Source: SZUA-547 sp963669315 (GTDB lineage: Bacteria; Pseudomonadota; Alphaproteobacteria; Rhodobacterales; Rhodobacteraceae). Taken from it: a DNA stretch of 64,000 nt. Position 1 is the first letter of the stretch. Each line of letters starts with the position of its first letter. Below, in pieces: positions 1 through 8,526 of this stretch. The notes beneath the pieces were generated by a model. It did not search any database. It was not told the origin of the DNA and saw only the letters and a program-made list of their open reading frames with translations. Where the stretch lies: positions 62,001 to 126,000 of the forward strand of contig OY770021.1 in assembly GCA_963669315.1 (NCBI GenBank). The letters are read 5' to 3'. The position numbers and the translations under genes were made by a program.

Positions 1-325
1 CCGCATCGCGGAGTTGCTGAAAGCCGGAGGTCATCAGCCGCGCCGCGCCGTAGGCCAGCACCATCAGGACCGGCAGGGCCAGCAGAGTCTCCATGGTCGG
101 CTGGCCGCCGTCAGTCGGCGCCAGCGCGTCCACGGCAGCCTTGTAGAAAAAGGGCGTCGAGACCGTCGCGATTTTCGCCATCACCAGAAAAGAAAGCGCG
201 GCGACCACGCGAATTTTTGTCTCGCCCTCTCCCCTCGGCCAGAGATAGGGCGCGACTTCCAGGACGGTTTTTAACTCGGGCGAGCCCTCCGGCCCGGCGG
301 GGCCGCGTCGGCTGGGGCGTCTCAT
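1..325 (-). CDS. ABC exporter, Atm1-like, N-terminal part only
   Basis: Minus-strand reading frame open from an ATG at 325 to the window edge, 108 codons. It begins with a short basic, Pro-rich leader (MRRPSRRGPAGPEG), then a cytoplasmic stretch and a first hydrophobic segment containing FLVMAKIATVSTPFFYKAAV. This matches the start of the Atm1/HMT-type ABCB exporters, which carry fused membrane and ATPase domains and are linked to export of sulfur or glutathione-conjugated metabolites. The ATPase domain lies outside the window, so the family call rests on the N-terminus alone. It lies 48 bases downstream of the LysM gene on the same strand and may share its transcript. Confidence 0.75.
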   Translation of the reverse strand, partial: MRRPSRRGPAGPEGSPELKTVLEVAPYLWPRGEGETKIRVVAALSFLVMAKIATVSTPFFYKAAVDALAPTDGGQPTMETLLALPVLMVLAYGAARLMTSGFQQLRDA

Positions 326-373
326 CTGGACTCTCCGGATTGGGGACGGCGGCGATCGTTACGGGACCGAACC

Positions 374-1477
374 CTAACGTGCGGAATCAGGCAAGGCGAA
401 TATCTGTCCAGGATAGATAAGGTCTGGGTCGCGGATTTGCTCGGTGTTCGCCTGATAAATTTCGGTATAGCGCAGACCTTCTCCATACACTCGGCTGGCG
501 ATGCGCCACAGGCTGTTGCCCGGCTGAACGACGACCTGGCCATCAGCGACGGCTATGGCGTCATCGGTGGCCCGCTGGAAGGGTGATTCTATGCGGCTGA
601 GCACGCGGCCGTCCGCCGCCACCTCATCAACTCTCAGGGTGTAGTTGCCCGGCGCGACACCGTTATCCAGCGCCAGGTTCCAGATTCCGTCTACGCCGGT
701 CGTCGTCTCTCCGACGAATTTGCCGTCTAGATACAGTCTGACAGTCTGCCCGGGCGTCGCGCGACCGGAGATCGTGACCAGTTGCGCCCCGCCATAGGTG
801 ATAGAATCGAGCGTCACATCCAGTTCGGTGGGAACATCGGGCCGCTGCAACAATTCCGGATTTTCACGATCCGAGCGCAAAACAATCGGAGCGCTTTGCG
901 GGACGGCCGGCGCGACGATGATTACCGGGTCCGCCGATCGCGCGACAATTCCGTCCGAGCCTCGCGAGGCCAAAGTCAGCGTGCGCGACCCCTCTTCCAG
1001 CGGCTTGGAGGTGACAATGGCGAACTCGCCGCTCGCAGAGGCCTGCGCGCGGGCGACAACTTCTCCGTCCGCCAACAGCTCCACTTCCGCGCCAGGCGCC
1101 GCGCGTCCGGCCACGACGCCGACGCCGTCGGGGGACATGCGAACGATATCGAAACTGGGCTGGGTCGCGCCGTTCGGCTCCGCCTCGGCGTCAGTCTGAT
1201 CGGCGGTCGCCTGACCGACCTCCTCGGACGCTGGCGCCAAAGCGACCTCAAGCGTCTCTTGCGGAGCGGCGTCCGTCGCGGAAACCGAAGCGCTTTGTTC
1301 CGTTTCCAGCGTCGTTGCGTCAGCTGTGGACGCGCTCGGCTCAGTCGTCGCCGCCATCTCAGACGGGGTCGAATCGACGGAAGCGACCTCTTCGCCCTCC
1401 TGCGATATGCTCAGCCACGCGCCAATCGCCCCGACGATCGCAACCGCCCCGACGCCGAAAATAACTCCCTTAGTCAT
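374..1477 (-). CDS. LysM-domain membrane-anchored protein with Ig-like repeats
   Basis: 367 residues. The ATG at 1477 is preferred over the longer frame from 1549 because the protein then opens with MTKGVIFGVGAVAIVG, a single N-terminal membrane anchor or uncleaved signal. An Ala/Glu/Thr-rich linker follows (about residues 30-110), then two beta-rich bacterial Ig-like segments (about 115-205 and 220-300, the second with GQTVRLYLDGKFVGETTTG), and a C-terminal LysM module (about 315-362, VVQPGNSLWRIASRVYG...DLIYPGQIFALP). LysM binds peptidoglycan, so the protein probably links inner membrane and cell wall. No catalytic domain is visible. Family assignment is firm, cellular role unknown. Confidence 0.88.
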   Translation of the reverse strand: MTKGVIFGVGAVAIVGAIGAWLSISQEGEEVASVDSTPSEMAATTEPSASTADATTLETEQSASVSATDAAPQETLEVALAPASEEVGQATADQTDAEAEPNGATQPSFDIVRMSPDGVGVVAGRAAPGAEVELLADGEVVARAQASASGEFAIVTSKPLEEGSRTLTLASRGSDGIVARSADPVIIVAPAVPQSAPIVLRSDRENPELLQRPDVPTELDVTLDSITYGGAQLVTISGRATPGQTVRLYLDGKFVGETTTGVDGIWNLALDNGVAPGNYTLRVDEVAADGRVLSRIESPFQRATDDAIAVADGQVVVQPGNSLWRIASRVYGEGLRYTEIYQANTEQIRDPDLIYPGQIFALPDSAR

Positions 1478-1603
1478 ATACCCCAGCCTTAAAGGCGTCT
1501 TTCGCGCAGGAACGCGATATGTCGCCAAGTTGACGCTTCCAGCAGGCACAATTCATCATTATCGATGTAATTCAAACCTCTTTCGCGTTGGAAGGTCTCG
1601 CTT

Positions 1604-2191
1604 ATGTCCCCGTCACCTTACGAAATCGACACTGTCTGCGTTTATTGCGGCTCTCGCCACGGCGACTTGCCCGAGTTCACTCAGATCGCCAGAGATATGG
1701 GGCAGGCGCTGGCGGAGGACGAGTTTCGCCTGATCTACGGCGCGGGCGATGTCGGGCTGATGGGAGAGGTCGCGCGAAGTTGCTTGTCCGCAGGCGGTCA
1801 GGCGGTCGGCGTCATACCCAAGCACATTCTGGATTGGGAGGTCGGCAAGCGCGACCTGACCGCGCTGATCATCACCGACACCATGCATGAGCGGAAAAAG
1901 GTGATGTTCGCAAATGCTGGCGCTGTCGTCGCCCTGCCGGGCGGCGCGGGCACGATTGACGAGATGATCGAGGTTCTGACCTGGCGCCAGTTGGGCCTGC
2001 ACGAGAAACCGGTTTTGCTGCTCAACACTGACGGATACTGGGATCCGTTTCTTGACCTGATCGACCATGTGATCGCGCGGGGCTTCGCCGACGCCTCTTT
2101 CCGCGGCTATATATCGGTCTGCGGGTCGGTTGAGGAGATCATGTCCGTCCTGCGAGCCGAACGCTCCGCCTTTGAAGCCGCGGCTGAATAG
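1604..2191 (+). CDS. LOG family protein (TIGR00730), putative cytokinin riboside 5'-monophosphate phosphoribohydrolase
   Basis: 195 residues, full length for the family. A Rossmann-like fold is indicated by VCVYCGSRHGD near the N-terminus and LIYGAGDVGLMG. The diagnostic motif PGGAGTIDE lies near residue 112, with HERKKVMF just before it. LOG proteins hydrolyse nucleoside 5'-monophosphates such as cytokinin ribotides or AMP to base and ribose 5-phosphate. The physiological substrate in bacteria of this type is usually unknown. The gene stands alone on the plus strand, divergent from the LysM gene. Confidence 0.92.
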   Translation: MSPSPYEIDTVCVYCGSRHGDLPEFTQIARDMGQALAEDEFRLIYGAGDVGLMGEVARSCLSAGGQAVGVIPKHILDWEVGKRDLTALIITDTMHERKKVMFANAGAVVALPGGAGTIDEMIEVLTWRQLGLHEKPVLLLNTDGYWDPFLDLIDHVIARGFADASFRGYISVCGSVEEIMSVLRAERSAFEAAAE

Positions 2192-2331
2192 ACGAAGATC
2201 GCCAACCAGATCATGACGAATGCGAGACCGTGCCACAGGGTGAAGGCAGTCAGCGCGAGTGCGACGCCGGCCCGGGGCCGAGGCGCTGTTCCGGTCTGGA
2301 CCGTATCGCCCGATCCGATCGTCCCTCTCAA
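2107..2331 (-). CDS. Possible small membrane protein downstream of sodB (doubtful)
   Basis: A 74-codon minus-strand frame with a convincing transmembrane stretch (ALTAFTLWHGLAFVMIWLAI) and GC-rich third positions between 2192 and 2285. Against it: the only start is a TTG inside the U-tract of the sodB terminator, there is no ribosome binding site, and the last 28 codons are antisense to the end of the LOG gene. It could be a real one-TM peptide with a hidden start, the tail of a decayed gene, or chance. Confidence 0.25.
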   Translation of the reverse strand: MRGTIGSGDTVQTGTAPRPRAGVALALTAFTLWHGLAFVMIWLAIFVYSAAASKAERSARRTDMISSTDPQTDI

Positions 2332-2361
2332 AAAAACAACCCCGGCCGTATGGGCCGGGGC
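2330..2361 (-). terminator. Rho-independent terminator of sodB
   Basis: Perfect 8-bp stem CCCCGGCC / GGCCGGGG with a 5-base loop (2340-2360). On the minus strand it is followed by a run of seven T residues. It lies 43 bases past the sodB stop. Confidence 0.88.
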
Positions 2362-2403
2362 GCTTAGAAAACGCCGGCGTACTGGCGTATTGTCTCAGAC
2401 GTT

Positions 2404-3003
2404 TTACAGCCGCGAGGCGACGTTTTCCCAGTTCACCAGATTCTCGAGGAAATTCTCCAGATAGGCGGGACGTTTGTTGCGGAAGTCGATGTAGTAGGAA
2501 TGCTCCCACACATCGCAGCCCAGCAGCGCCGTCTGGCCGAAGCAGAGCGGGTTGACGCCGTTCTCGGTCTTGGTGACCTTCAGGCCGCCATCGGCGTCTT
2601 TGACCAGCCAGGCCCAGCCCGAACCGAACTGGCCCGCGCCGGCGGCGGAGAACTGCGACTTGAATTCATCGACCGAACCGAACGAGTCGTTGATCGCGGC
2701 CTCAAGCTCGCTCGGCATGGCGCTGTCGCCGGGGCCCATCATTTCCCAGAACTGGTTGTGGTTCCAAAGCTGACTGATGTTGTTGAAGATGCCGTTCTGC
2801 GCCACGGCGTTCGCGTCATAGGCACCGACAATGATTTCTTCGAGAGACTTGCCGTCCCACTCCGTGCCCGCGATCAGCTTGTTGCCATTGTCGACATAGG
2901 CTTTGTGGTGCAGGTCGTGGTGATAGTGCAGCGTCTCTTCCGACATGCCGCCGGACGCGAGCGCATCGTGCGCGTAAGGAAGATCTGGAAGCTCGAAAGC
3001 CAT
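2404..3003 (-). CDS. sodB: Superoxide dismutase, Fe/Mn type
   Basis: 199 residues from MAFELPDLPY. This start has a strong upstream AGGAGGGG and is chosen over a longer frame from 3057. Dismutates superoxide to oxygen and peroxide in the cytoplasm. Metal ligands are visible: His in the N-terminal HYHHDLHHKAYVDN region, His in WNHNQFWEMM, and Asp and His in CDVWEHSYYIDFRNKR. Spacing and length match the SodB/SodA family. The sequence resembles Fe-SODs of alphaproteobacteria, but metal preference cannot be settled from sequence alone. Monocistronic, with its own terminator. Confidence 0.96.
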   Translation of the reverse strand: MAFELPDLPYAHDALASGGMSEETLHYHHDLHHKAYVDNGNKLIAGTEWDGKSLEEIIVGAYDANAVAQNGIFNNISQLWNHNQFWEMMGPGDSAMPSELEAAINDSFGSVDEFKSQFSAAGAGQFGSGWAWLVKDADGGLKVTKTENGVNPLCFGQTALLGCDVWEHSYYIDFRNKRPAYLENFLENLVNWENVASRL

Positions 3004-3114
3004 GAAAAGTCCCCTCCTGAAAAGGATGGCGTGTGTGGAATCTCTGTTGGGCGGCAACGCCCGCCGCTGCGCACTATAGCCGCCCGAGCGCGGACCGAAA
3101 GAGCGAGTTCGTCG

Positions 3115-3504
3115 CTATTTGGGGAGTTTAGGCATGGCGATCAGCGCGACGGCAATCCTGCGCCCTTCCGACAGCAACACGTTGTAGGTGCGGCAGGCCG
3201 CTGGCGTGGCCATGATGTCCGCGCCAATACCTTGATTTTCCAGCATTTCGCAAACTTCACGGGGAAGCGGCGCGATCTCCGCCCCCATTCCGATCAGCAA
3301 TACGTCGAACGCCTCGGCCCGTTCGAGGACAGGCTGGAATTTGATTCTATCCAGTTGATCGGGCGTTTCGACAGGCCAAGACAAAAGCTCTGCGCCGATC
3401 AGAAGCGCTGATCCTTCGTGACGCTGACCGGCGATTCGAAATCCGCCCTCGTAATAGGAATCGATCGGTGGCGCGCCCTCGAACCGGATTTCGTTCAGGC
3501 GCAT
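3115..3504 (-). CDS. Mth938-like domain protein (DUF498)
   Basis: 129 residues covering a single Mth938-like domain. Typical features are the N-terminal NEIRFEGAPPIDSYYEGGFRI, the central strand DVLLIGMGAEIAPLP, and the C-terminal TPAACRTYNVLLSEGRRIAVALI. Related to the NDUFAF3 family of Complex I assembly factors; bacterial function is not established. It starts 5 bases after the secF stop, so it is co-transcribed with yajC-secDF, a common alphaproteobacterial arrangement. Confidence 0.88.
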   Translation of the reverse strand: MRLNEIRFEGAPPIDSYYEGGFRIAGQRHEGSALLIGAELLSWPVETPDQLDRIKFQPVLERAEAFDVLLIGMGAEIAPLPREVCEMLENQGIGADIMATPAACRTYNVLLSEGRRIAVALIAMPKLPK

Positions 3505-3509
3505 TGCGC

Positions 3510-4478
3510 TTAGGGCGCGTCAGGCGAGCCGAACTGAACCCCGCCCGAGCCTTTCGACGGATCGCCGGATTGCTTCGACCAATCCCGCTTCACACCGAAA
3601 TGGAGCAACGCCGGCGACGCGATGAACACCGAGGAGTAGGTGCCGACGACCACGCCCCAGATCATCGCGAAGGTGAAGCCGCGAATATTTTCACCGCCAA
3701 GAACATAAAGCGCGATCAGGGCGATCAAAGTGGTCATCGAGGTCATCAGCGTGCGCGACAAAGTCTCGTTCAGTGAGAGATCCAGAAGGTCTTCAAGCAG
3801 AAGTTTCTTGTACTTGCGCAGGTTTTCTCGCACCCGGTCAAACACCACCACGGTATCGTTGAGCGAGTAGCCGACAATGGTCAGGATCGCCGCGATGGAG
3901 GCGAGATTGAACTCAATCTGCGTAAGCGAGAATACGCCCAGCGTCAGAATCACGTCATGGGCCAAAGCAACGATGGCGCCAACGGAAAACTGCCACTCGA
4001 ACCGCAGCCAGATGTAGACCAGCACTGCGAACAGCGCGAGGACGACCGCTATGGCGGAGGCGGTGATCAACTCGCCGGACACCGCGGGTCCGACCACGTC
4101 GGTGGAAAGAAGCACAACGCCCTCAAACGCGCCCTGTACGGCCGCGGCGACGGTCTGCGCGGCTTTGACCTGATTGTCGCCATCCCCCGGCTGGGCGGCG
4201 ATGCGGATCATGAAATCGGTCGGCGCGCCGAATTCCTGCACGATCACCTCGCCAAGGTCGAGGCCGCCGGCGACCTGCCGGATCTCTCCGATCTCGACGC
4301 CGGCCGGCACGCGCACCGAAAGGGAGGAGCCGCCGCGGAAATCAATGCCGAAGTTGAGGCCTTGCAGGAACAGCAGGGCGAAGGAGGCGAGGATCGCGAG
4401 AGCCGAGAAGCCGACCGAGATACGGCGCTGCTTCAGGAACGCGATCTTTGTGCTTTCTGGGACGAGGCGAAGGCGCAT
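3510..4478 (-). CDS. secF: Protein translocase subunit SecF
   Basis: 322 residues. The start MRLRLVPES at 4478 lies 11 bases after the secD stop and replaces an upstream frame extension. SecF with SecD uses the proton motive force to pull preproteins through SecYEG. The family signatures are the first TM segment, then GIDFRGGSSLSVRVP (periplasmic P1 head), the cluster of TM helices, GYSLNDTVVVFDRVREN, and SLNETLSRTLMTSMTTLIALIAL. Length is normal. Confidence 0.96.
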   Translation of the reverse strand: MRLRLVPESTKIAFLKQRRISVGFSALAILASFALLFLQGLNFGIDFRGGSSLSVRVPAGVEIGEIRQVAGGLDLGEVIVQEFGAPTDFMIRIAAQPGDGDNQVKAAQTVAAAVQGAFEGVVLLSTDVVGPAVSGELITASAIAVVLALFAVLVYIWLRFEWQFSVGAIVALAHDVILTLGVFSLTQIEFNLASIAAILTIVGYSLNDTVVVFDRVRENLRKYKKLLLEDLLDLSLNETLSRTLMTSMTTLIALIALYVLGGENIRGFTFAMIWGVVVGTYSSVFIASPALLHFGVKRDWSKQSGDPSKGSGGVQFGSPDAP

Positions 4479-4489
4479 GACGGTCGTCC

Positions 4490-6088
4490 TTAAATCGCGA
4501 TTTGCTTGGGCCGCTTCGCCTGCATCCACAGGACGATGAAGAAACGGGTGACCAAAACGGCGGTGAACACCGATGTGAGAATACCGACGCCCAGCGTGAC
4601 GGAGAAGCCGCGCACAGGACCGGCGCCCATCGCGAACAGGATCACCGCGACGATGAAGGTGGTGACATTCGCGTCAATAATGGCGGAAAACGCGCGGTCA
4701 TATCCAGTTTCAATGGCTTGAGCGGGTTTCTTGACCCGTTTCAACTCCTCCCGGATACGCTCGAATATCAGCACGTTGGCGTCGACCGCCATGCCGATGG
4801 TCAGCACGATGCCCGCGACGCCCGGCAAGGTGAGCGTGGCGCCGATGGCGGAGAGAAGTCCGAAAATCATCGCCACGTTGAAGGTCAGCGCGATGTCGGC
4901 CAGCAGGCCAAACCATCCATAGCTCAACACCATAAAGACCAGCACGGCGACGCCTGCGACCACCGCCGCGGCCTTGCCGGCGGCGATTGAGTCCGCGCCG
5001 AGAACCGGGCCGACGGTGCGCTCCTCCAGCACCTTGATCTCGGCCGGCAACGCGCCGGAGCGGAGCAGGATGGCCAGCGTCGTGGCGCTTTCGGTGTTGA
5101 AGCTACCAGTGATCTGGCCGGCGCCGCCAAGGATCGCGGTGATGATGCGGGGCGCGGAGATTACCTCGCCATCCAGCACGATGGCGAAGCGGTTGCCGAC
5201 ATTTTCCTGAGTGTATTTGCCAAAGGCCGCGCCGCCCGCCGCGTCGAAACGGAAGTCGACCGCGGGCAGACCGTTCTGGTCGAAGCCGAGGCGGGCGTCC
5301 ACCAACCGCTCGCCAGAGACGGTCGGACGGCGCTCCAACACATAGAAGACGCCCTGCTCGCCCTCATCCGCCGAGTGCAGAATCATCTCTCCCGCTCCGG
5401 GACGGGTTCTGGGGTCGGTGACCGCCGAGACGACTTCATGGAAGGTCAGCTTGGCTGTGCGCCCGATCAGATCCAGCACCTCTTTCGAGCTTTCGGCGCC
5501 CGGCACCTGAATTAGAATGCGCCGCTCACCCTGCCGCTGAATCGTCGGTTCGCGGGTTCCGGTCTCATCGATACGGCGCCGGATGATCTCCAGCGATTGC
5601 GACATGGTGCGGGTCAGGATGTCAGCGCGGGCCGCCTCTGTCAGCGAGGCGGTCAGCACCTGCCCTTCGGCAATAATCTCAAATTCATCCGTTGAGGCGC
5701 CGACCAGCACATCCACGACAGATCCGGACAAGTCCTCAACCGCGCTCAGCGCGGCCGACACCTGTGCAGGATCGGTGATGCGGATCGAGACGCCTGATTC
5801 ATCGACCGCTGGCGGGCTGAACTCCAAGACACTGGCGCGGCGCAGCGCTGAACGCATGTCGCCGCCCATCTGCTCGATGCGCTCGGAGTAGACGTCCTCG
5901 ACCTCTACAGTGACGAGGAGATGCGCGCCGCCCTGCAGATCGAGACCAAGATTAATTGCGTTTGTGGGCAGCCAAGATGGAATCGACGCCCGCCCCTGCT
6001 CATCAAACAGGTTCGGCGCGGCGAACAGCACGCCCGCCAGGCAGGTCAGAACGACCAGCGCCCTTTTCCAGGAAGCGAAATACAGCAT
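4490..6088 (-). CDS. secD: Protein translocase subunit SecD
   Basis: 532 residues with six predicted TM segments. The N-terminal TM (WKRALVVLTCLAGVLFAAP) is followed by GLDLQGGAHLLVTVEVEDV, a long periplasmic domain (about residues 60-360), and the conserved membrane block with GMAVDANVLIFERIREEL and GYDRAFSAIIDANVTTFI. With SecF it forms the proton-driven motor of Sec export. Upstream yajC and downstream secF form one operon. Confidence 0.97.
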   Translation of the reverse strand: MLYFASWKRALVVLTCLAGVLFAAPNLFDEQGRASIPSWLPTNAINLGLDLQGGAHLLVTVEVEDVYSERIEQMGGDMRSALRRASVLEFSPPAVDESGVSIRITDPAQVSAALSAVEDLSGSVVDVLVGASTDEFEIIAEGQVLTASLTEAARADILTRTMSQSLEIIRRRIDETGTREPTIQRQGERRILIQVPGAESSKEVLDLIGRTAKLTFHEVVSAVTDPRTRPGAGEMILHSADEGEQGVFYVLERRPTVSGERLVDARLGFDQNGLPAVDFRFDAAGGAAFGKYTQENVGNRFAIVLDGEVISAPRIITAILGGAGQITGSFNTESATTLAILLRSGALPAEIKVLEERTVGPVLGADSIAAGKAAAVVAGVAVLVFMVLSYGWFGLLADIALTFNVAMIFGLLSAIGATLTLPGVAGIVLTIGMAVDANVLIFERIREELKRVKKPAQAIETGYDRAFSAIIDANVTTFIVAVILFAMGAGPVRGFSVTLGVGILTSVFTAVLVTRFFIVLWMQAKRPKQIAI

Positions 6089-6155
6089 GACGCCTCACGT
6101 TGCGCCGACAGGGCGCGGTTCGTACGGCTCGAGCAGCGAGCCCTGGGACAGAGCC

Positions 6156-6482
6156 TTACGACTCGGCCGGCTCGGTCTTCGAGAGAACGGCGACGACGGT
6201 CGACTGAACCACGCGGACTTTCACGCCGTCAGCGATCTCGACCTCGATCTCGTCCTCTTCTTTCACCTTGGTCACCTTGCCGATGACGCCGCCTTGCGTG
6301 ACGACCTGATCGCCACGGCGCAGCGCCGCGACCATCGCTTTATGCTCTTTCGCGCGCTTTTGCTGCGGACGGATCAGCAGGAAATACATGATCGCGAAGA
6401 TAAGGACGAAGGGGATGATCCCCTCCAGGCCGCCCATTCCGCCCCCGCCAGCGGATTGCGCATATGCATCGGTGATGAACAT
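6156..6482 (-). CDS. yajC: Preprotein translocase accessory subunit YajC
   Basis: 108 residues. A short periplasmic N-terminus rich in Gly is followed by one TM helix (GIIPFVLIFAIMYFLLIRPQ) and the signature RPQQKRAKEHKAMVAALRRG with a basic cytoplasmic domain containing GDQVVTQGGVIGKV. It is part of the SecDF-YajC holo-translocon and is first gene of the yajC-secD-secF-Mth938 operon. The 196 bases to serS hold the divergent promoters. Confidence 0.96.
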   Translation of the reverse strand: MFITDAYAQSAGGGGMGGLEGIIPFVLIFAIMYFLLIRPQQKRAKEHKAMVAALRRGDQVVTQGGVIGKVTKVKEEDEIEVEIADGVKVRVVQSTVVAVLSKTEPAES

Positions 6483-6678
6483 AGTGACTCCTGAAGTTCA
6501 GCCACGGGGTCGCGCAACCCAGAGCGCGCCTTGAACTGGCATGTGATTTTCGGCGCGCACTATACAAGCGGCCCCAGCCGTTGCAAGGCCGCTAAGGCCA
6601 ACAGGCGGTGGCGTCGCGCCCGGAATTCCGTATAACGGCGGCCGGGCGTAGAACAGCAGCGGGCAGGCGGCGAAATCC

Positions 6679-7974
6679 ATGCATGACATCAAGTCTATTC
6701 GCGAGAATCCGGAAGCGTTCGATACGGCGCTGGCGCGGCGGGGGCTGGAGCCTCAGGCGGAGGCGCTGATCGCGTTGGATGCCGGGCGCCGCGCCAAGGT
6801 TACCGCCGCTGAGCAGGCGCTGGCTGAGCGCAACGCCGCATCCAAGCAGATCGGCAAAGCCAAAGCGACAGGCGACGAGGCGGAGTTCGAACGCCTGCGC
6901 GCGCTGGTTTCGGATAAAAAGGCGGAGATCGCGACGCTTGAAGCTGAAGCGAAGGCGGAAAGCGAGCGCCTGACGGACGCGCTGATGAGCCTACCCAACG
7001 CGCCGCTGGATGACGTTCCGGACGGTAGAACGGAAGCGGACAACGTGGAGATCCGCCGCTGGGGGGAACCGCGCGCCCTCGAATTCGATCCCAAAGAGCA
7101 TTGGGAGATCGGCGAAGCGATGGGCCTTATGGATTTCGAGGCCGCCGCCAAGCTTTCCGGCTCTCGCTTTGTGGTGATGACGGGCGCGATGATCCGCCTG
7201 CATCGTGCGCTGGCGCAATTCATGCTGGACACCCATGTGGACCAGAACGGGCTGACCGAGGTCTGGACCCCGGTTCTGGTGCGCGACGAGGCGATGCTCG
7301 GCACCGGGCAACTGCCAAAATTCGCCGAGGACAGCTATCAGACCACCAATGGCTGGTGGCTAATCCCGACGGCCGAGGTGACGCTGACAAATATGGCGGC
7401 GGGCGAAATCGCGGACGGCGCCACCCTGCCCCAGCGCTATACGGCCTGGACGCAGTGCTTCCGGTCAGAGGCGGGCAGCGCCGGCAAGGACACGCGCGGC
7501 ATGCTGCGCCAGCATCAGTTTGAGAAAGTGGAGATGGTCTCCATCACTGCGCCCGAGGACAGTCTGGCTGAACTGGACCGCATGACCGGCTGCGCCCAAG
7601 GAATTCTGGAGGCGCTGGAATTGCCCTATCGCACGGTCGTGCTCTGCACCGGCGATATGGGCTTCGGCGCGCGCAAGACGCACGATATCGAGGTCTGGCT
7701 GCCGGGGCAGAACGCCTATCGCGAAATCAGCTCCTGCTCCGTCTGCGGGGATTTTCAGGCGCGGCGGATGAACGCCAGATTTCGCCGTGGCGAAGGCGAG
7801 AAACCTGAATTTTTCCATACGCTTAACGGATCGGGCTTGGCCGTTGGAAGAACTCTTATCGCCGTGGTGGAGAACTATCAGAATGCGGATGGATCCATCA
7901 GCGTTCCCAATGTGTTGCGCCCCTACCTTAAGGGTGCGGAGACGATTGGAGCGAATGGGAAGTTGCTCGCTTAG
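6679..7974 (+). CDS. serS: Seryl-tRNA synthetase
   Basis: 431 residues. Class II synthetase charging tRNA-Ser. An N-terminal coiled-coil arm (about residues 30-105, rich in Ala/Glu/Lys) is followed by the catalytic core: motif 2 FRSEAGSAGKDTRGMLRQHQF and motif 3 NGSGLAVGRTLIAVVENYQ. The N-terminus MHDIKSIRENPEAF is typical. It heads the serS-(SugE-like)-surE-pcm-nlpD set on the plus strand. Confidence 0.97.
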   Translation: MHDIKSIRENPEAFDTALARRGLEPQAEALIALDAGRRAKVTAAEQALAERNAASKQIGKAKATGDEAEFERLRALVSDKKAEIATLEAEAKAESERLTDALMSLPNAPLDDVPDGRTEADNVEIRRWGEPRALEFDPKEHWEIGEAMGLMDFEAAAKLSGSRFVVMTGAMIRLHRALAQFMLDTHVDQNGLTEVWTPVLVRDEAMLGTGQLPKFAEDSYQTTNGWWLIPTAEVTLTNMAAGEIADGATLPQRYTAWTQCFRSEAGSAGKDTRGMLRQHQFEKVEMVSITAPEDSLAELDRMTGCAQGILEALELPYRTVVLCTGDMGFGARKTHDIEVWLPGQNAYREISSCSVCGDFQARRMNARFRRGEGEKPEFFHTLNGSGLAVGRTLIAVVENYQNADGSISVPNVLRPYLKGAETIGANGKLLA

Positions 7975-8111
7975 CGGCCAACTACGAAACTCAACCCGCC
8001 CCTGGCGAAAACGATCCTTGATTTTCATCGCCGTCGTGCGTAGCTCCGCCTAGAGGACGACCTCCCCATACCGGGAACAGCGTGCGGGACGGCCCGGTGA
8101 CGGAGCGTATA

Positions 8112-8425
8112 ATGCCCTGGGTCTATCTTGTTCTCGCCGGTTTGCTGGAAATTGTCTGGGCCTTTGCGATGAAGCAATCAGATGGTTTCACGCGTTTCAC
8201 TCCCACCCTGATCATGATCGTAGCCATGGGCGGCTCATTCGCGTTGCTTGCCTTGGCGATGCGCAGCCTGCCGCTTAGCGTCTCGTATATGTCTGGACGG
8301 GGATTGGAGCGCTGGGCGCCTTTCTGGTCGGCGTATTCTATCTTGGCGAGGCGCTTACGCCGCTGTGCGTGGTCGCGGCTGGCTTGATCTTGACTGGATT
8401 AGTGGCGATGAAGGTCTCGCACTGA
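8112..8425 (+). pseudogene. SugE/EmrE-like small multidrug resistance transporter, frameshifted
   Basis: The first frame starts at the ATG at 8112 and reads MPWVYLVLAGLLEIVWAFAMK, a typical SugE N-terminus with Glu in TM1, up to SLPLSVSYM (about residue 60). The family then continues in the next frame from 8291 as VWTGIGALGAFLVGVFYLGEALTP to the TGA at 8423-8425. Restoring one base at about 8290 (ATGGTC for ATGTC) gives an intact 104-residue, four-TM protein of exactly SMR length. As written the reading frame diverges and stops at 8387. SMR proteins are proton-driven exporters of quaternary ammonium or guanidinium compounds. It may be a real loss or a homopolymer sequencing error. Confidence 0.85.
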
Positions 8426-8526
8426 CGGTATAAGCGGTCGTTGACCTCGAAATCGCCCCATTCGAGTGGACGCGCCCCGCGCCGCACGCTATGCGTCGCC
8501 CGGAACAATACGGATCGGGCCGGGGC

